NCBI RefSeq assembly: GCF_015354405.1
Contig: NZ_JADKYP010000034.1
Location: 1 to 64,000, forward strand
DNA: 64,000 bases
Source of the DNA: Nocardia sp. BSTN01
Lineage (GTDB): Bacteria; Actinomycetota; Actinomycetes; Mycobacteriales; Mycobacteriaceae
Direction: 5' to 3'
Shown here: positions 17,887 through 26,433 of the stretch, in pieces
How the letters are laid out: each line of letters starts with the position of its first letter
Position numbering within the stretch: position 1 is the stretch's first letter
Notes under the pieces: model-generated
What the model saw: the letters and a program-made list of their open reading frames with translations, nothing else
Database searches by the model: none
What the model was told of the DNA's origin: nothing
Position numbers and translations under genes: made by a program

Positions 17887-19518
17887 TCAGACCCCGCATC
17901 CGGTGTCACAACCGGCCGTCGCCGGCAGCGTCTCACAACCGGCGGCCGCCGGCAGCGGTTCCGGCGCGCCGATCCGCGGCAGCCCCAAACCCACTCCGAT
18001 CGGTGCGGTCTTGGGCAGCACACCGCGTTCGTGCGCGTCGCCGGCGCGGGTGCGTCGGTGGCTGTGGATCGGGCCGTCGGCGATGAGGTGGTGCGGCGCC
18101 GCCTCGGTGATGTCGACGGTGACGATATCGCCGGGCCGGATCGCCGCCTCGCCGGGCCGGAAGTGCACCAGGCGGCCGTCGCGCGCCCGGCCGCTCATCC
18201 GCGCGGTGGCCGCGTTCTTCTTGCCGGCCCCCTCGGCGACCAGCAGTTCGACCTCGGTGCCGATCAGCGCGCGATTGGCCTCCAGGGAGATCTGTTCCTG
18301 CAGCTCGATCAGCCGGTCGTAGCGCTCCTGGACCACCGCCTTGGGCACCTGATCGGCCATGGTGGCCGCGGGCGTGCCGGGACGGATCGAATACTGGAAG
18401 GTGAAGGCGCTGGTGAAACGGGCTTCCCGGACCACATCCAGGGTCTCCTGGAAATCCTCCTCGGTTTCCCCGGGGAAACCGACGATGATGTCGGTGGTGA
18501 TCGCGGCATGCGGCATCGCGGCGCGCACCTTCTCGATGATGCCGAGGTAGCGGTCCTTGCGGTAGGACCGGCGCATCGCCTTGAGCACCCGGTCCGAACC
18601 CGATTGCAGCGGCATGTGCAGCTGCGGGCATACGTTCGGGGTCTGCGCCATCGCCTCGATGACGTCGTCGGTGAATTCCGCCGGATGCGGCGAGGTGAAC
18701 CGCACCCGCTCGAGCCCGTCGATGCTGCCGCAGGCGCGCAGCAGTTTCGCGAAGGCGCCGCGATCGCGGTGTTCGGGCGAGAAGTCGGCCGGATGTCCGT
18801 GCGGCAGTGCGGGTTCGGCGAAGTTCACACCGTAGGAGTTGACGTTCTGCCCGAGCAGCGTCACCTCGAGCACGCCCTGATCCACCAGCGCCTGCACCTC
18901 GGCCAGCACATCGCCGGGCCGCCGGTCGACCTCCTTGCCGCGCAGCGAGGGCACGATGCAGAACGTGCAGGTGTTGTTGCACCCCACCGAGATCGACACC
19001 CAACCGGCGTAGGCGGATTCGCGGCGAGCGGGCAGCGTGGACGGGAACGCCTCCAGCGATTCCAGGATTTCGACCTGCGCCCGCTCGTTGTGGCGGGCAC
19101 GTTCGAGCAACACCGGCAACGAGCCGATGTTGTGGGTGCCGAAGACGACGTCCACCCAGGGCGCCTTGCGCACGACGGTGTCGCGGTCCTTCTGCGCCAG
19201 GCAGCCGCCGACCGCGATCTGCATACCGGGCCGCTCGGCCTTGATCGGCGCCAGATGTCCGAGCGTTCCGTAGAGTTTGTTGTCGGCGTTCTCGCGCACC
19301 GCGCAGGTGTTGAACACCACCAGATCGGCGGTCTGCCCGCCCGTGGCCTTGGTGTATCCGGCGTCCTCGAGCAGGCCCGACAACCGTTCGGAGTCGTGCA
19401 CGTTCATCTGGCAGCCGTAGGTGCGCACCTCGTAGGTCCGCGGCGACTGCGGATCGGTGGCCGAACCGGGGGCGCGTCCCGCAGCCGAATGTGCTGCAAC
19501 CTGCATGGACGAATTCAC
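17887..19518 (-). CDS. miaB: tRNA-2-methylthio-N6-dimethylallyladenosine synthase
   Basis: This 543-residue radical-SAM methylthiotransferase acts on the MiaA product i6A37. The N-terminal domain begins [18 protein letters not shown] and has further Cys in [10 protein letters not shown] and GGCLAQKD. The radical SAM motif is [22 protein letters not shown]-like domain follows ([11 protein letters not shown]...GRLVHF). The C-terminus carries an unusual tail of about 40 residues ending in a duplicated nine-residue unit ([16 protein letters not shown]) and GCGV, absent from the usual MiaB. Either Met1 or Met5 could be the start. Confidence 0.95.
   Translation of the reverse strand: MNSSMQVAAHSAAGRAPGSATDPQSPRTYEVRTYGCQMNVHDSERLSGLLEDAGYTKATGGQTADLVVFNTCAVRENADNKLYGTLGHLAPIKAERPGMQIAVGGCLAQKDRDTVVRKAPWVDVVFGTHNIGSLPVLLERARHNERAQVEILESLEAFPSTLPARRESAYAGWVSISVGCNNTCTFCIVPSLRGKEVDRRPGDVLAEVQALVDQGVLEVTLLGQNVNSYGVNFAEPALPHGHPADFSPEHRDRGAFAKLLRACGSIDGLERVRFTSPHPAEFTDDVIEAMAQTPNVCPQLHMPLQSGSDRVLKAMRRSYRKDRYLGIIEKVRAAMPHAAITTDIIVGFPGETEEDFQETLDVVREARFTSAFTFQYSIRPGTPAATMADQVPKAVVQERYDRLIELQEQISLEANRALIGTEVELLVAEGAGKKNAATARMSGRARDGRLVHFRPGEAAIRPGDIVTVDITEAAPHHLIADGPIHSHRRTRAGDAHERGVLPKTAPIGVGLGLPRIGAPEPLPAAAGCETLPATAGCDTGCGV
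17905..17958. repeat. 27-bp tandem duplication inside the miaB 3' end
   Basis: Two adjacent imperfect 27-base copies, each beginning tcacaaccgg and containing gccggcagcg, encode the repeated Leu-Pro-Ala...Ala-Gly-Cys unit of the MiaB tail. Confidence 0.6.
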
Positions 19519-19686
19519 GGGTCCAGGGTAGACGCTGTGCGAATTCGGACGCCCACCCCGGTCGCCACGATCGGGACGTCGTGACGCCGGTCACTCGGCC
19601 GCGCGCCCAGGTCACCACCGGGTTAAGCGCAGGCGGCGACGGCGCGACGCACGCGCTAAAAGTGCGCATTTCGCGCAGGACCGCTC

Positions 19687-19692
19687 TAGGGT
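19687..19692 (+). promoter_or_regulatory. Predicted -10 box of gluA (leaderless start)
   Basis: TAGGGT at 19687-19692 lies eight bases before the ATG at 19701, so transcription would begin at or next to the start codon. No convincing -35 box was found. Confidence 0.45.
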
Positions 19693-19700
19693 CGACTGTC

Positions 19701-20522
19701 ATGACCGATGCTGCCGACGCAACACCCGGCATTGCCAGCGCTGGGAACACCTCCGACCCGGGCGCTGCCACCGCGTCGCCGACCGTTCCGCCGATGATCT
19801 CGATGCGCAACGTGGACAAGCACTTCGGTGATCTGCATGTGCTGCGTGAGGTGAATCTGGAAGTGCCGCGCGGCCAGGTGGTGATCGTTCTCGGCCCGTC
19901 CGGGTCCGGCAAATCCACGTTGTGCCGCACCGTCAATCGGCTCGAGCCGATCGATTCCGGCACCATCGCCGTCGACGGCGTCGAGTTACCCGCCGAGGGT
20001 CGCGCCCTGGCGAAGTTGCGCGCCGACGTGGGCATGGTGTTCCAGTCGTTCAATCTGTTCGCGCACAAGACGATTCTGGACAACGTGATGCTCGGCCCGG
20101 TCAAGGTCCGCCGCATCGACAAGAAGCAGGCCCGCGCGCGGGCGCTGGAACTGCTCGATCGGGTCGGCATCGCCGATCAGGCCGACAAGTATCCGGCGCA
20201 GCTGTCGGGCGGTCAGCAGCAGCGCGTGGCCATCGCCCGGGCATTGGCGATGAATCCGAAGGTGATGCTGTTCGACGAACCCACCTCCGCCCTGGATCCG
20301 GAAATGGTCAACGAGGTGCTGGAGGTGATGGTCGCCCTGGCCAAGGAGGGCATGACGATGCTGGTGGTCACGCACGAGATGGGATTCGCCCGCCGCGCCG
20401 GAGACCGCGTGCTGTTCATGGCCGACGGCCGGATCGTCGAGGACGCCGCGCCCGAAACCTTCTTCACCGCACCCGCTTCCGAGCGAGCCAAGGATTTCCT
20501 GGGCAAAATTCTGAGCCATTGA
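19701..20522 (+). CDS. gluA: Glutamate ABC transporter ATP-binding protein
   Basis: This 273-residue ABC ATPase has Walker [11 protein letters not shown]-loop MVFQSFNLF, signature [15 protein letters not shown] and Walker B VMLFDEP. It closely follows the Corynebacterium GluA pattern ([30 protein letters not shown] at the end). That protein begins at the equivalent of [11 protein letters not shown], about 32 residues in, so the N-terminal extension is either real, because of the leaderless ATG at 19701, or the true start is internal. It energises glutamate uptake with GluB, GluC and GluD encoded downstream. Confidence 0.93.
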   Translation: MTDAADATPGIASAGNTSDPGAATASPTVPPMISMRNVDKHFGDLHVLREVNLEVPRGQVVIVLGPSGSGKSTLCRTVNRLEPIDSGTIAVDGVELPAEGRALAKLRADVGMVFQSFNLFAHKTILDNVMLGPVKVRRIDKKQARARALELLDRVGIADQADKYPAQLSGGQQQRVAIARALAMNPKVMLFDEPTSALDPEMVNEVLEVMVALAKEGMTMLVVTHEMGFARRAGDRVLFMADGRIVEDAAPETFFTAPASERAKDFLGKILSH

Positions 20523-20553
20523 TCGCTGTTCACGACGAGAGAGAAGGCATTCG

Positions 20554-21384
20554 ATGAGGATCACCCGAGCGCTGCGATTCGGCATCGGCGCGCTGGCCAT
20601 CGCGGTCGTCGCCGGCGGATGCGGCGGCGGCAGCAATAAAACCGCCACCGAACACGCGTCGGAAGGCAAACTCACCATCGGCATCAAATTCGATCAGCCG
20701 GGTCTGGGCCTGCGCAATCGGGACGGGTCGTTCTCCGGATTCGACGTGGACGTGGCGACCTACGTCGCCGGGAAACTCGGCGTGAGCCCGGACAAGATCA
20801 CCTTCAAGGAGGCGCCGTCCGCGCAACGCGAGACGCTGATCCAGAACGGGCAGGTGGATTATGTGGTCGCCACCTATTCGATCACCGATCAGCGCAAGCA
20901 GAAGGTCGACTTCGCCGGGCCGTATTACGTTGCGGGCCAATCCTTGCTGGTACGCGCCGACAACACCGAGATCACGGGTCCGGAATCGCTGAAGGGCGGC
21001 AAGAAACTCTGCTCGGTGAAGGGATCCACGCCGGCGCAGAACATTCAGAAGAATTTCGCCAACGATGTGCAGCTGCAGGAATACGACACCTATTCGCTGT
21101 GTGTGGAGGCGCTGAAATCCGGGGCGGTGGACGCGGTGACCACCGACAACATCATTCTGGCCGGTTACGCCGCGCAGTCGCCGGGCCAGTTGAAGGTGGT
21201 CGGACAGCCGTTCACGACCGAGAACTACGGCATCGGCCTGAAGAAGGGCGACAAGGACTCTCGCGACAAGATCAACAATGCGATCGAGTCGATGATCAAC
21301 GACGGGTCCTGGAAGGCCTCGCTGGAGAAGAACTTCGGCAACGCCTTCCCGATCCCGTCGCCGCCGCAGGTCGACCGCTACTGA
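20554..21384 (+). CDS. gluB: Glutamate-binding lipoprotein of the ABC transporter
   Basis: This 276-residue family-3 solute-binding protein has a signal sequence ending in the lipobox VAGGC, with Cys23 as the lipidation site. The mature part begins with a Gly/Ser linker. Binding-protein marks include TIGIKFDQPGLGLRNRDGSFSGFDVDVA and VDYVVATYSITDQRK. It captures glutamate outside the membrane and hands it to GluC/GluD. It starts 31 bp after gluA with a GAGAGAGAAGG ribosome region. Confidence 0.95.
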   Translation: MRITRALRFGIGALAIAVVAGGCGGGSNKTATEHASEGKLTIGIKFDQPGLGLRNRDGSFSGFDVDVATYVAGKLGVSPDKITFKEAPSAQRETLIQNGQVDYVVATYSITDQRKQKVDFAGPYYVAGQSLLVRADNTEITGPESLKGGKKLCSVKGSTPAQNIQKNFANDVQLQEYDTYSLCVEALKSGAVDAVTTDNIILAGYAAQSPGQLKVVGQPFTTENYGIGLKKGDKDSRDKINNAIESMINDGSWKASLEKNFGNAFPIPSPPQVDRY

Positions 21385-21450
21385 TTCGGCACGGGTTCCG
21401 GCAGCGCCGGAACCCCGTCCGGCACAGAGAAGTAGGAGGGCGCGTCCACC

Positions 21451-22137
21451 GTGTTCGACTTGATCTCCCGATACGACAATCAGCTGTGGGACGCCTTCTG
21501 GGTGACCATCAAACTGACCGTGTTCTCCGCGATCGGGGCGCTGATCATCGGCACCCTGGTGGCGGCGATGCGGGTGTCGCCGATTCCGGTGGCGCGGTGG
21601 ATCGGGACGGCGTATGTGACCATTTTCCGCAATACCCCGCTCACCCTCATTCTGGTGTTCTGTTCACTCGGCCTCTACACCACCCTCGGCATCAAGCTCG
21701 CAAGTGAGAGTTCGGGACTGGACTTCCTGCCCACCAACAACTTTCGCTTCGCCGTCCTCGGCTTGAGTGTGTATACGGCGTCGTTCGTGTGTGAATCGCT
21801 GCGCGCGGGAATCAACACCGTGCCGCTGGGGCAATCCGAGGCGGGACGGTCACTGGGCCTGACCTTCGGCCAGAATCTGCGACATGTGGTGTTGCCGCAG
21901 GCCTTTCGGTCGGTGATCGCGCCGCTGGGCAGCGTACTGATCGCGTTGACGAAGAATTCCACCATCGCCTCGGCGATCGGCGTGGCCGAGGCGGCGGCGC
22001 TGATGGCATCCATGAACGAGACCGAGGCCGATATTCTCGCCATCGGCGCGATCTTCGCCCTCGGTTTCGTCATTCTCACACTGCCCACCGGATTGCTGTT
22101 CGGCTGGCTGGCCAAGCGATTCGAGGTGAAGCGATGA
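21451..22137 (+). CDS. gluC: Glutamate ABC transporter permease GluC
   Basis: This 228-residue His/Glu/Gln-type permease starts at GTG. Hydrophobic helices include LTVFSAIGALIIGTLVAAM and FAVLGLSVYTASFVCESLRAGI. The coupling-helix loop is SEAGRSLGLTFGQNLRHVVLPQAFRSVIAPLGS, the EAA motif that docks on GluA. It pairs with GluD, whose gene overlaps its end by four bases. An AGGAGG-like site (gtaggagg) precedes the start. Confidence 0.95.
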   Translation: MFDLISRYDNQLWDAFWVTIKLTVFSAIGALIIGTLVAAMRVSPIPVARWIGTAYVTIFRNTPLTLILVFCSLGLYTTLGIKLASESSGLDFLPTNNFRFAVLGLSVYTASFVCESLRAGINTVPLGQSEAGRSLGLTFGQNLRHVVLPQAFRSVIAPLGSVLIALTKNSTIASAIGVAEAAALMASMNETEADILAIGAIFALGFVILTLPTGLLFGWLAKRFEVKR

Positions 22138-23039
22138 GTGCGAACGCCTCGGTCCTCTACGACGTCCCCGGCCCGAAGGCGCGCCGGCGGCATGCGATGT
22201 ATTCGGTGCTGGTGCTGGCGGTTCTGGTGGTGCTCGGCTGGCTGGTGTGGCGGGCGTTCGACGAGAAGGGCCAGCTCACCGCCGAGAAGTGGAAGCCGTT
22301 CGTAGAGTCGGAAGTCTGGCAGACCTATATCCTGCCCGGCTTGCGCGGCACCGTGGTCGCGGCCGCGCTGGCGATCGTGTTCGCGATGGTGATCGGCGTG
22401 ATCTTCGGCTTGCTGCGCCTGTCCGACCATCGCGTCGTGCGGTGGGTGGCGGGGACGATCGTCGAGGTGGCCCGGGCCATCCCGGTGCTGATCCTGATGA
22501 TCTTCCTCTACAACTGGTTCGCCAAGGACAATCTGTTCGCCTCCGACCAGCTGGCGCTGGCGGCCGTGGTGATCGCGCTGACCGTGTACAACGGGTCGGT
22601 GATCGCCGAGATCGTGCGCTCGGGCATTCGGTCGCTGCCGCGTGGGCAGACCGAGGCGGCGCAGGCCCTGGGATTGCGCAAAGGTCAGATGCTGCGAATG
22701 ATCCTGCTGCCGCAGGCGGTGACGGCGATGCTGCCGGCGCTGATCTCGCAGATGGTCGTGGCGCTCAAGGACACCGCGCTGGGCTACCAGATCACCTATC
22801 AGGAGATCGTGCGCCAGGGTCAGCAGCTGGGCGCGGCCGAACAGAACACCGTGCCGGCGCTGATCGTGGTCGCCGTCATCATGATCGCCCTGAACTGGGC
22901 GCTGACCTTCCTCGCCACCAGGGTGGAGCAGCGGCTGCGGTCGCGCCGCCGAGGACGGACGGTGCTGGGTGTGAACTCGGTTCTCACCGATGCCGCGCCG
23001 GGCGTGGATCTGTCGCTGAACCGGACCGCGTCCTCGTAA
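22134..23039 (+). CDS. gluD: Glutamate ABC transporter permease GluD
   Basis: This 301-residue second permease is coupled to gluC by an ATGA overlap. The N-terminal helix YSVLVLAVLVVLGWLVW and a soluble insert precede the transport domain. The EAA loop is TEAAQALGLRKGQMLRMILLPQAVTAMLPALIS. It is longer than GluC, as in Corynebacterium. The C-terminal about 40 residues are Arg-rich then polar and may be cytoplasmic. It is the last gene of the transporter operon; recX lies about 1.4 kb further on the opposite strand. Confidence 0.95.
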   Translation: MSANASVLYDVPGPKARRRHAMYSVLVLAVLVVLGWLVWRAFDEKGQLTAEKWKPFVESEVWQTYILPGLRGTVVAAALAIVFAMVIGVIFGLLRLSDHRVVRWVAGTIVEVARAIPVLILMIFLYNWFAKDNLFASDQLALAAVVIALTVYNGSVIAEIVRSGIRSLPRGQTEAAQALGLRKGQMLRMILLPQAVTAMLPALISQMVVALKDTALGYQITYQEIVRQGQQLGAAEQNTVPALIVVAVIMIALNWALTFLATRVEQRLRSRRRGRTVLGVNSVLTDAAPGVDLSLNRTASS

Positions 23040-23118
23040 CCGGCAGTCCGGCACGAGCGGCGGATGTGGGGGCGCAGGCTGGACGCGGCGGCGGTGTCGT
23101 CGTCGTCCTCCGCGGGCA

Positions 23119-23145
23119 GGGTTGTGCTCGCACCGAGCGCAACCC
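23119..23145. terminator. Possible hairpin terminator after gluABCD
   Basis: An 11-bp stem (23119-23129 with 23135-23145, one G-T pair) and a five-base loop lie 80 bp after gluD. No T-tract is present. The rest of 23040-23259 shows no gene. Confidence 0.4.
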
Positions 23146-23259
23146 TCGCACCCGAGGGCTGGATGTTCGATCCTGGGACGCGCACCACCCCGGTCGCCGG
23201 GCCACGCCACTCACGGCGGCCGGGGATGGGTGTCCAATCGGCGGCGGCCTTCCCGCGGG

Positions 23260-23460
23260 CTACCTGGCCAGGAAATGCCAGCCGAGCCATGCCCACAGGA
23301 TCACCGCGACGAGGCGGGCGGTTCGGGTTCGGGTCAGAAAGCGCACGGTGTCGCCGAGGCCGGCGAACGACAGGCGGCCCACACGGGCCGCTATCGCCGT
23401 ACCGGTCACGATGACGGCCAGGACCGCGAACCCCGTAATCACCAGTGCACGATCAGTCAT
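23260..23460 (-). CDS. Small two-helix membrane protein (DUF6186-like)
   Basis: This 66-residue protein starts MTDRALVITGFAVLAVIVTGTAI and ends with a second helix and GWHFLAR. Its ATG at 23460 overlaps the TGA of the gene upstream by four bases. The layout, one N-terminal helix, a loop with GDTVRFLTRTRTAR and a tryptophan-rich C-terminal helix, resembles small actinobacterial DUF6186 proteins; that assignment is from memory and tentative. Function unknown. It is convergent with gluD. Confidence 0.6.
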   Translation of the reverse strand: MTDRALVITGFAVLAVIVTGTAIAARVGRLSFAGLGDTVRFLTRTRTARLVAVILWAWLGWHFLAR

Positions 23461-23861
23461 TTCCGCACCAGCCACCATCCCGCGCCCAACCAGATCAGCC
23501 AACCGATGAAGCGTCCCGGCCCACCCTCCAGCGCGGGGCTGAGCAATGTCGACAGGCTCGGATGGGCAGGGTCCGGCACGAGCAGTGCGGGCTGGGACAG
23601 CCAGGCGTACAGCTCCCATGCCAGGACGGCTGCCAGCAGGGTCGACCACACCACAACCGCGCGCCGAACCGGCGGCGTGAACGACATTCGCCGTGTCCCG
23701 AGACGAACAGCGCGGACTGCGACCACGACAGCGACACCGGCGACCAGCACCGTCGCGGCAATGCTGAACGGGCGGGTGAACGACCCCGCCACCGCCACCC
23801 CGACCCAGACGGCCGCCGGACCGACGCGTCGCCATCCGTTGCCACGCACGTCGGTGGTCAT
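23457..23861 (-). CDS. Small integral membrane protein
   Basis: The protein has 134 residues from the ATG at 23861 (MTTDVRGNGWRR). It contains helices around VGPAAVWVGVAVAGSF, IAATVLVAGVAVVVAVRAV, AVVVWSTLLAAVLAWELYAW and FIGWLIWLGAGWWLVRK, so about four membrane spans. It probably forms a two-gene unit with the 66-residue protein downstream through the ATGA overlap. Paired small membrane proteins of this kind are seen in Nocardia and Rhodococcus genomes; no role is known to me. Confidence 0.6.
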   Translation of the reverse strand: MTTDVRGNGWRRVGPAAVWVGVAVAGSFTRPFSIAATVLVAGVAVVVAVRAVRLGTRRMSFTPPVRRAVVVWSTLLAAVLAWELYAWLSQPALLVPDPAHPSLSTLLSPALEGGPGRFIGWLIWLGAGWWLVRK

Positions 23862-24411
23862 CAGCGCAGCATAGGACCTGTGCTGGAGACCCGTCGAGCC
23901 GAATGCCCTCGGCGTTTTCGGCATGAGCGCGGTGTGCCGCCGAATCGAATTCGGGACCGGATCGAGGCCTACGGTGGTTGACCTGCGCGGCGATCGAAAA
24001 CGCGCCCGGCACGCGAACCGGCATCCCGGTATCGTCGGCGAGCGGCCGCTTCACGGCCGGCGCGGTGAGGGAGCCCGCCGGGGTGCCGATGTGACGCCGT
24101 CCATGATCCTGGCGACTCCGGGCCGGAACAGTCGCGGACGGATGCCAGTTGGCTACGGCGACAAGGTTTTCGGAGTCGACTGCCGAGCAAGCCCGCGACC
24201 CTCGCCGTCGTCTTTCGGATCGACGGGTATCGGCGCGGCAAGACGTCGCCGAGCACCGTCGCGGTGAAGCTCGTTCCGGCACGTGCGACCCGACGTGCTG
24301 AGCCATTGGCTCGCCAGGAAGTCGATGGGCGGGCGGCAGCCGCAGGATTACCCGCTCGGGCGCGGGGGCGACTTCACACCGGTCACTGCGAGCGAGGGGC
24401 GGGCTGCGGGT
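23862..24411. other. 550-bp stretch without a convincing gene
   Basis: The stretch separates the two small membrane-protein genes from the recX stop. Several short frames are open, but none has a ribosome site or a recognisable product. The minus-strand frame over about 23990-24110 has host-like codon use (third-position G/C) and could be a decayed gene remnant. No tRNA, terminator or repeat was found. Confidence 0.4.
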
Positions 24412-26430
24412 TCAGTCGGGCGGGTAGCCGTGCGCGAGTTCGGCGCGTACGGCGGCGTAGGCGGTCGACTGGCGAAATCCCTGGCGGGCCAGCATGCCGA
24501 CGAGGCGGTTGACCACCTTGTCCTCGGACAGGTTTCGCGGCATCGTGCGCAGTTTGCGGCGTACCAGTTCCGCGGCTCGCTCCGCCTCGTCGTCGGAATC
24601 AGCCGCTACCATATCCGCGTCGGCGCTGTCCTCGGCGACGTCGGCCTTCTCGGCCCGGTTCGGCTGTGGCGCAAAGGTTTGCGCGGTCGCGGCAATTTCG
24701 TCTTTCACCACGGCATACGCGATCGACTGCGGGTAACCGCGGCGGGCGAGCATGCCGACCAGCCGCGCCATGGCCTTGTCCTGCGGGATATCACGGGACA
24801 GCGATGCGAGCCTTTTCCGTACCAGCTGCGCGGCGTGCTCGGCGCCGGCTGGTGCGGATTGCCGCGACGCCGAGCCGGTCGCGGTGGAGCCGGCTCCTTC
24901 CCCGCTCCGGCCCTTTGGTGAATGTTGTTCCACTACAAGGGGATGGGAGCCGTCGGCGGGTTCGTCGCCCGCGACGTGATCTGTGTGCTGGGAGCCGTCG
25001 GGTCCACAGCTCTCGGTGGCAACTGCGGCGAGTTCGTCCTTGACGACGGCGTAGGCCATGGACTGGTTGTAGCCGCGGCGGGCGAGCATGCTGACCAGCC
25101 GGTTGATCGTTTTGTCGGCGGGGAGGTCCGGCGGCAGGGTGGTGAGTTTGCGGCGGACCAGTTCGGCGGCGCGGGCGCTTTCGTCGGCGGGAGTGATGGC
25201 GGCCAGTGCGGGCCCGGCATCGGCGTCGGACACTCCTTTACGTCGAAGTTCTTGCGCGAGAACCTTTTTCCCCTTGCCGGAGAAGGTGTGGCGGGAATGC
25301 ACCCACTGTTCGGCGAAGGCGGCATCGTCGATCAGTCCGACCTCGGCGAGGCGGTTCAGTGCCCGTTCGGCGACCTCGGGTGCGAACCCTTTGGCCGCCA
25401 GTTTGTCCGCCAGTTCGGCGCGGCTGCGCGCCCGATCGGTGAGCAAGCGCAGGCAGATGTCCTTGGCCTGTGCCTCGGTCCCCGCCTTCGGCGCGGCGGA
25501 CTGCGCGGCGTCGGAACGCTTCCCGCCGTCGGTGTCGGATCGACGCCGCGAACCCCGGCGCCCTCCCCCGTCGGCGCCGTCTCCGCGTGACCGTCTTCTC
25601 AAGCCGCGGTCGTTCGCCCCGTCGTCCGACCGCGTATACGCCACGGGGCTGTCGTCCGGATTGAACGAGCCGCTGTCACCACCCAGCGGCTGCCCCTCCG
25701 CCCGGTGGGTGCGGCCGGGCCGACGATCCCCGCCGGCACGCTCGTCCCACCCCCGCTGTAGCGCGTCGACCTCGGCCCGCAGTGCGCGAATTCGATTGCG
25801 CGCCTGGGAGTCCTGTGTCGCAGACCCTTCACCGGGACGACCGGAGATCGCGGCTTCGACACCCGCCTGTGTCCGCCCCTCAGGCCCGGAACCGTCCCGC
25901 GCCTCTAGCCCACCACGACACCGAGCGTCGAGCTCGGAACCGGACGAAACCTCCGGCCCACGACGCCGAGCATCGGGCGCGGAGCCAGAGCGCACCTCCG
26001 GCCCACCACGCCGAACCTCGGACTCGGAGCCGGAGCGAAGTTCAGGCGCACCACGACGCCGAGCATCGGGCTCGGAACCGGAGCGCACCTCCGACTCGAT
26101 GCGGGGCGGAAGCTCGGGCTCGAATACCGGCCGGTCCACGGGTGCGGATGTGTCCGTGTCATCGACCGAATCATGCTGGGGCACCGGGCCGTCATCGGAA
26201 CGCCATACGCCAGTGGGCGAATCCCCCGCTTCCGGCTTCAATCGGCGACGACGGGGCGAACGGTTCTGTCGGCGAACGGGTTTCGACCATGACTCGTCGT
26301 CCGGGTCGCCGGTGTGCCGGGAGCGGGATTCGATGTCTTCCAGTTGCCGCCGCAGGCGTTCGACGGCGTCGAGCCGAGAGGCGCCAGGGTCCGGGAGGGG
26401 TGTGGACCCCGGCGCTTCCCGGTGCGGCAT
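24412..26430 (-). CDS. recX: Giant RecX-like RecA regulator with triplicated C-terminal module
   Basis: The protein has 672 residues; typical RecX is about 150-200. The ATG at 26430 starts three bases after the recA stop. Residues 1-318 are mostly disordered, with Arg-Ser-Gly repeats (RSGSE, DARRRG) at 115-175, a helix at 208-229 and a basic RG-rich stretch. Residues 319-470 form a normal RecX core: AKDICLRLLTDRARSRAEL, GLIDDAAFAEQWVHSR, then the third helical module ending GYNQSMAYAVVKDELA. Two more copies of that module follow at 530-582 and 616-669, joined by flexible linkers. RecX caps or inhibits RecA filaments, so extra modules could lengthen contact with the filament groove. No stop or frameshift interrupts it. 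Confidence 0.93.
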   Translation of the reverse strand: MPHREAPGSTPLPDPGASRLDAVERLRRQLEDIESRSRHTGDPDDESWSKPVRRQNRSPRRRRLKPEAGDSPTGVWRSDDGPVPQHDSVDDTDTSAPVDRPVFEPELPPRIESEVRSGSEPDARRRGAPELRSGSESEVRRGGPEVRSGSAPDARRRGPEVSSGSELDARCRGGLEARDGSGPEGRTQAGVEAAISGRPGEGSATQDSQARNRIRALRAEVDALQRGWDERAGGDRRPGRTHRAEGQPLGGDSGSFNPDDSPVAYTRSDDGANDRGLRRRSRGDGADGGGRRGSRRRSDTDGGKRSDAAQSAAPKAGTEAQAKDICLRLLTDRARSRAELADKLAAKGFAPEVAERALNRLAEVGLIDDAAFAEQWVHSRHTFSGKGKKVLAQELRRKGVSDADAGPALAAITPADESARAAELVRRKLTTLPPDLPADKTINRLVSMLARRGYNQSMAYAVVKDELAAVATESCGPDGSQHTDHVAGDEPADGSHPLVVEQHSPKGRSGEGAGSTATGSASRQSAPAGAEHAAQLVRKRLASLSRDIPQDKAMARLVGMLARRGYPQSIAYAVVKDEIAATAQTFAPQPNRAEKADVAEDSADADMVAADSDDEAERAAELVRRKLRTMPRNLSEDKVVNRLVGMLARQGFRQSTAYAAVRAELAHGYPPD
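24424..24585 (-). repeat. RecX module copy 3
   Basis: This encodes residues 616-669, with AAELVRRKLRTMPRNL and NRLVGMLARQGFRQS. It is about 54 residues aligned without gaps to copies 1 and 2. Confidence 0.85.
24685..24843 (-). repeat. RecX module copy 2
   Basis: This encodes residues 530-582, with AAQLVRKRLASLSRDI and ARLVGMLARRGYPQS, followed by IAYAVVKDEIAA. DNA identity to copy 1 is visible but partial, so the duplication is not recent. Confidence 0.85.
25021..25182 (-). repeat. RecX module copy 1 (native C-terminal module)
   Basis: This encodes residues 417-470, with AAELVRRKLTTLPPDL and NRLVSMLARRGYNQS. It directly follows the RecX core and so is probably the ancestral copy. Confidence 0.85.
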
Positions 26431-26433
26431 CGG

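Noticed and set aside
23100-23190. A tRNA-like segment (gttcgatcc resembles a T loop)
   Set aside because: No acceptor stem, D arm or anticodon arm can be paired around it.
24412-26430. recX as an assembly artefact or fused pseudogene
   Set aside because: The frame is continuous, the three module copies differ throughout, and the linkers are in frame; an assembly error would give near-identical copies.
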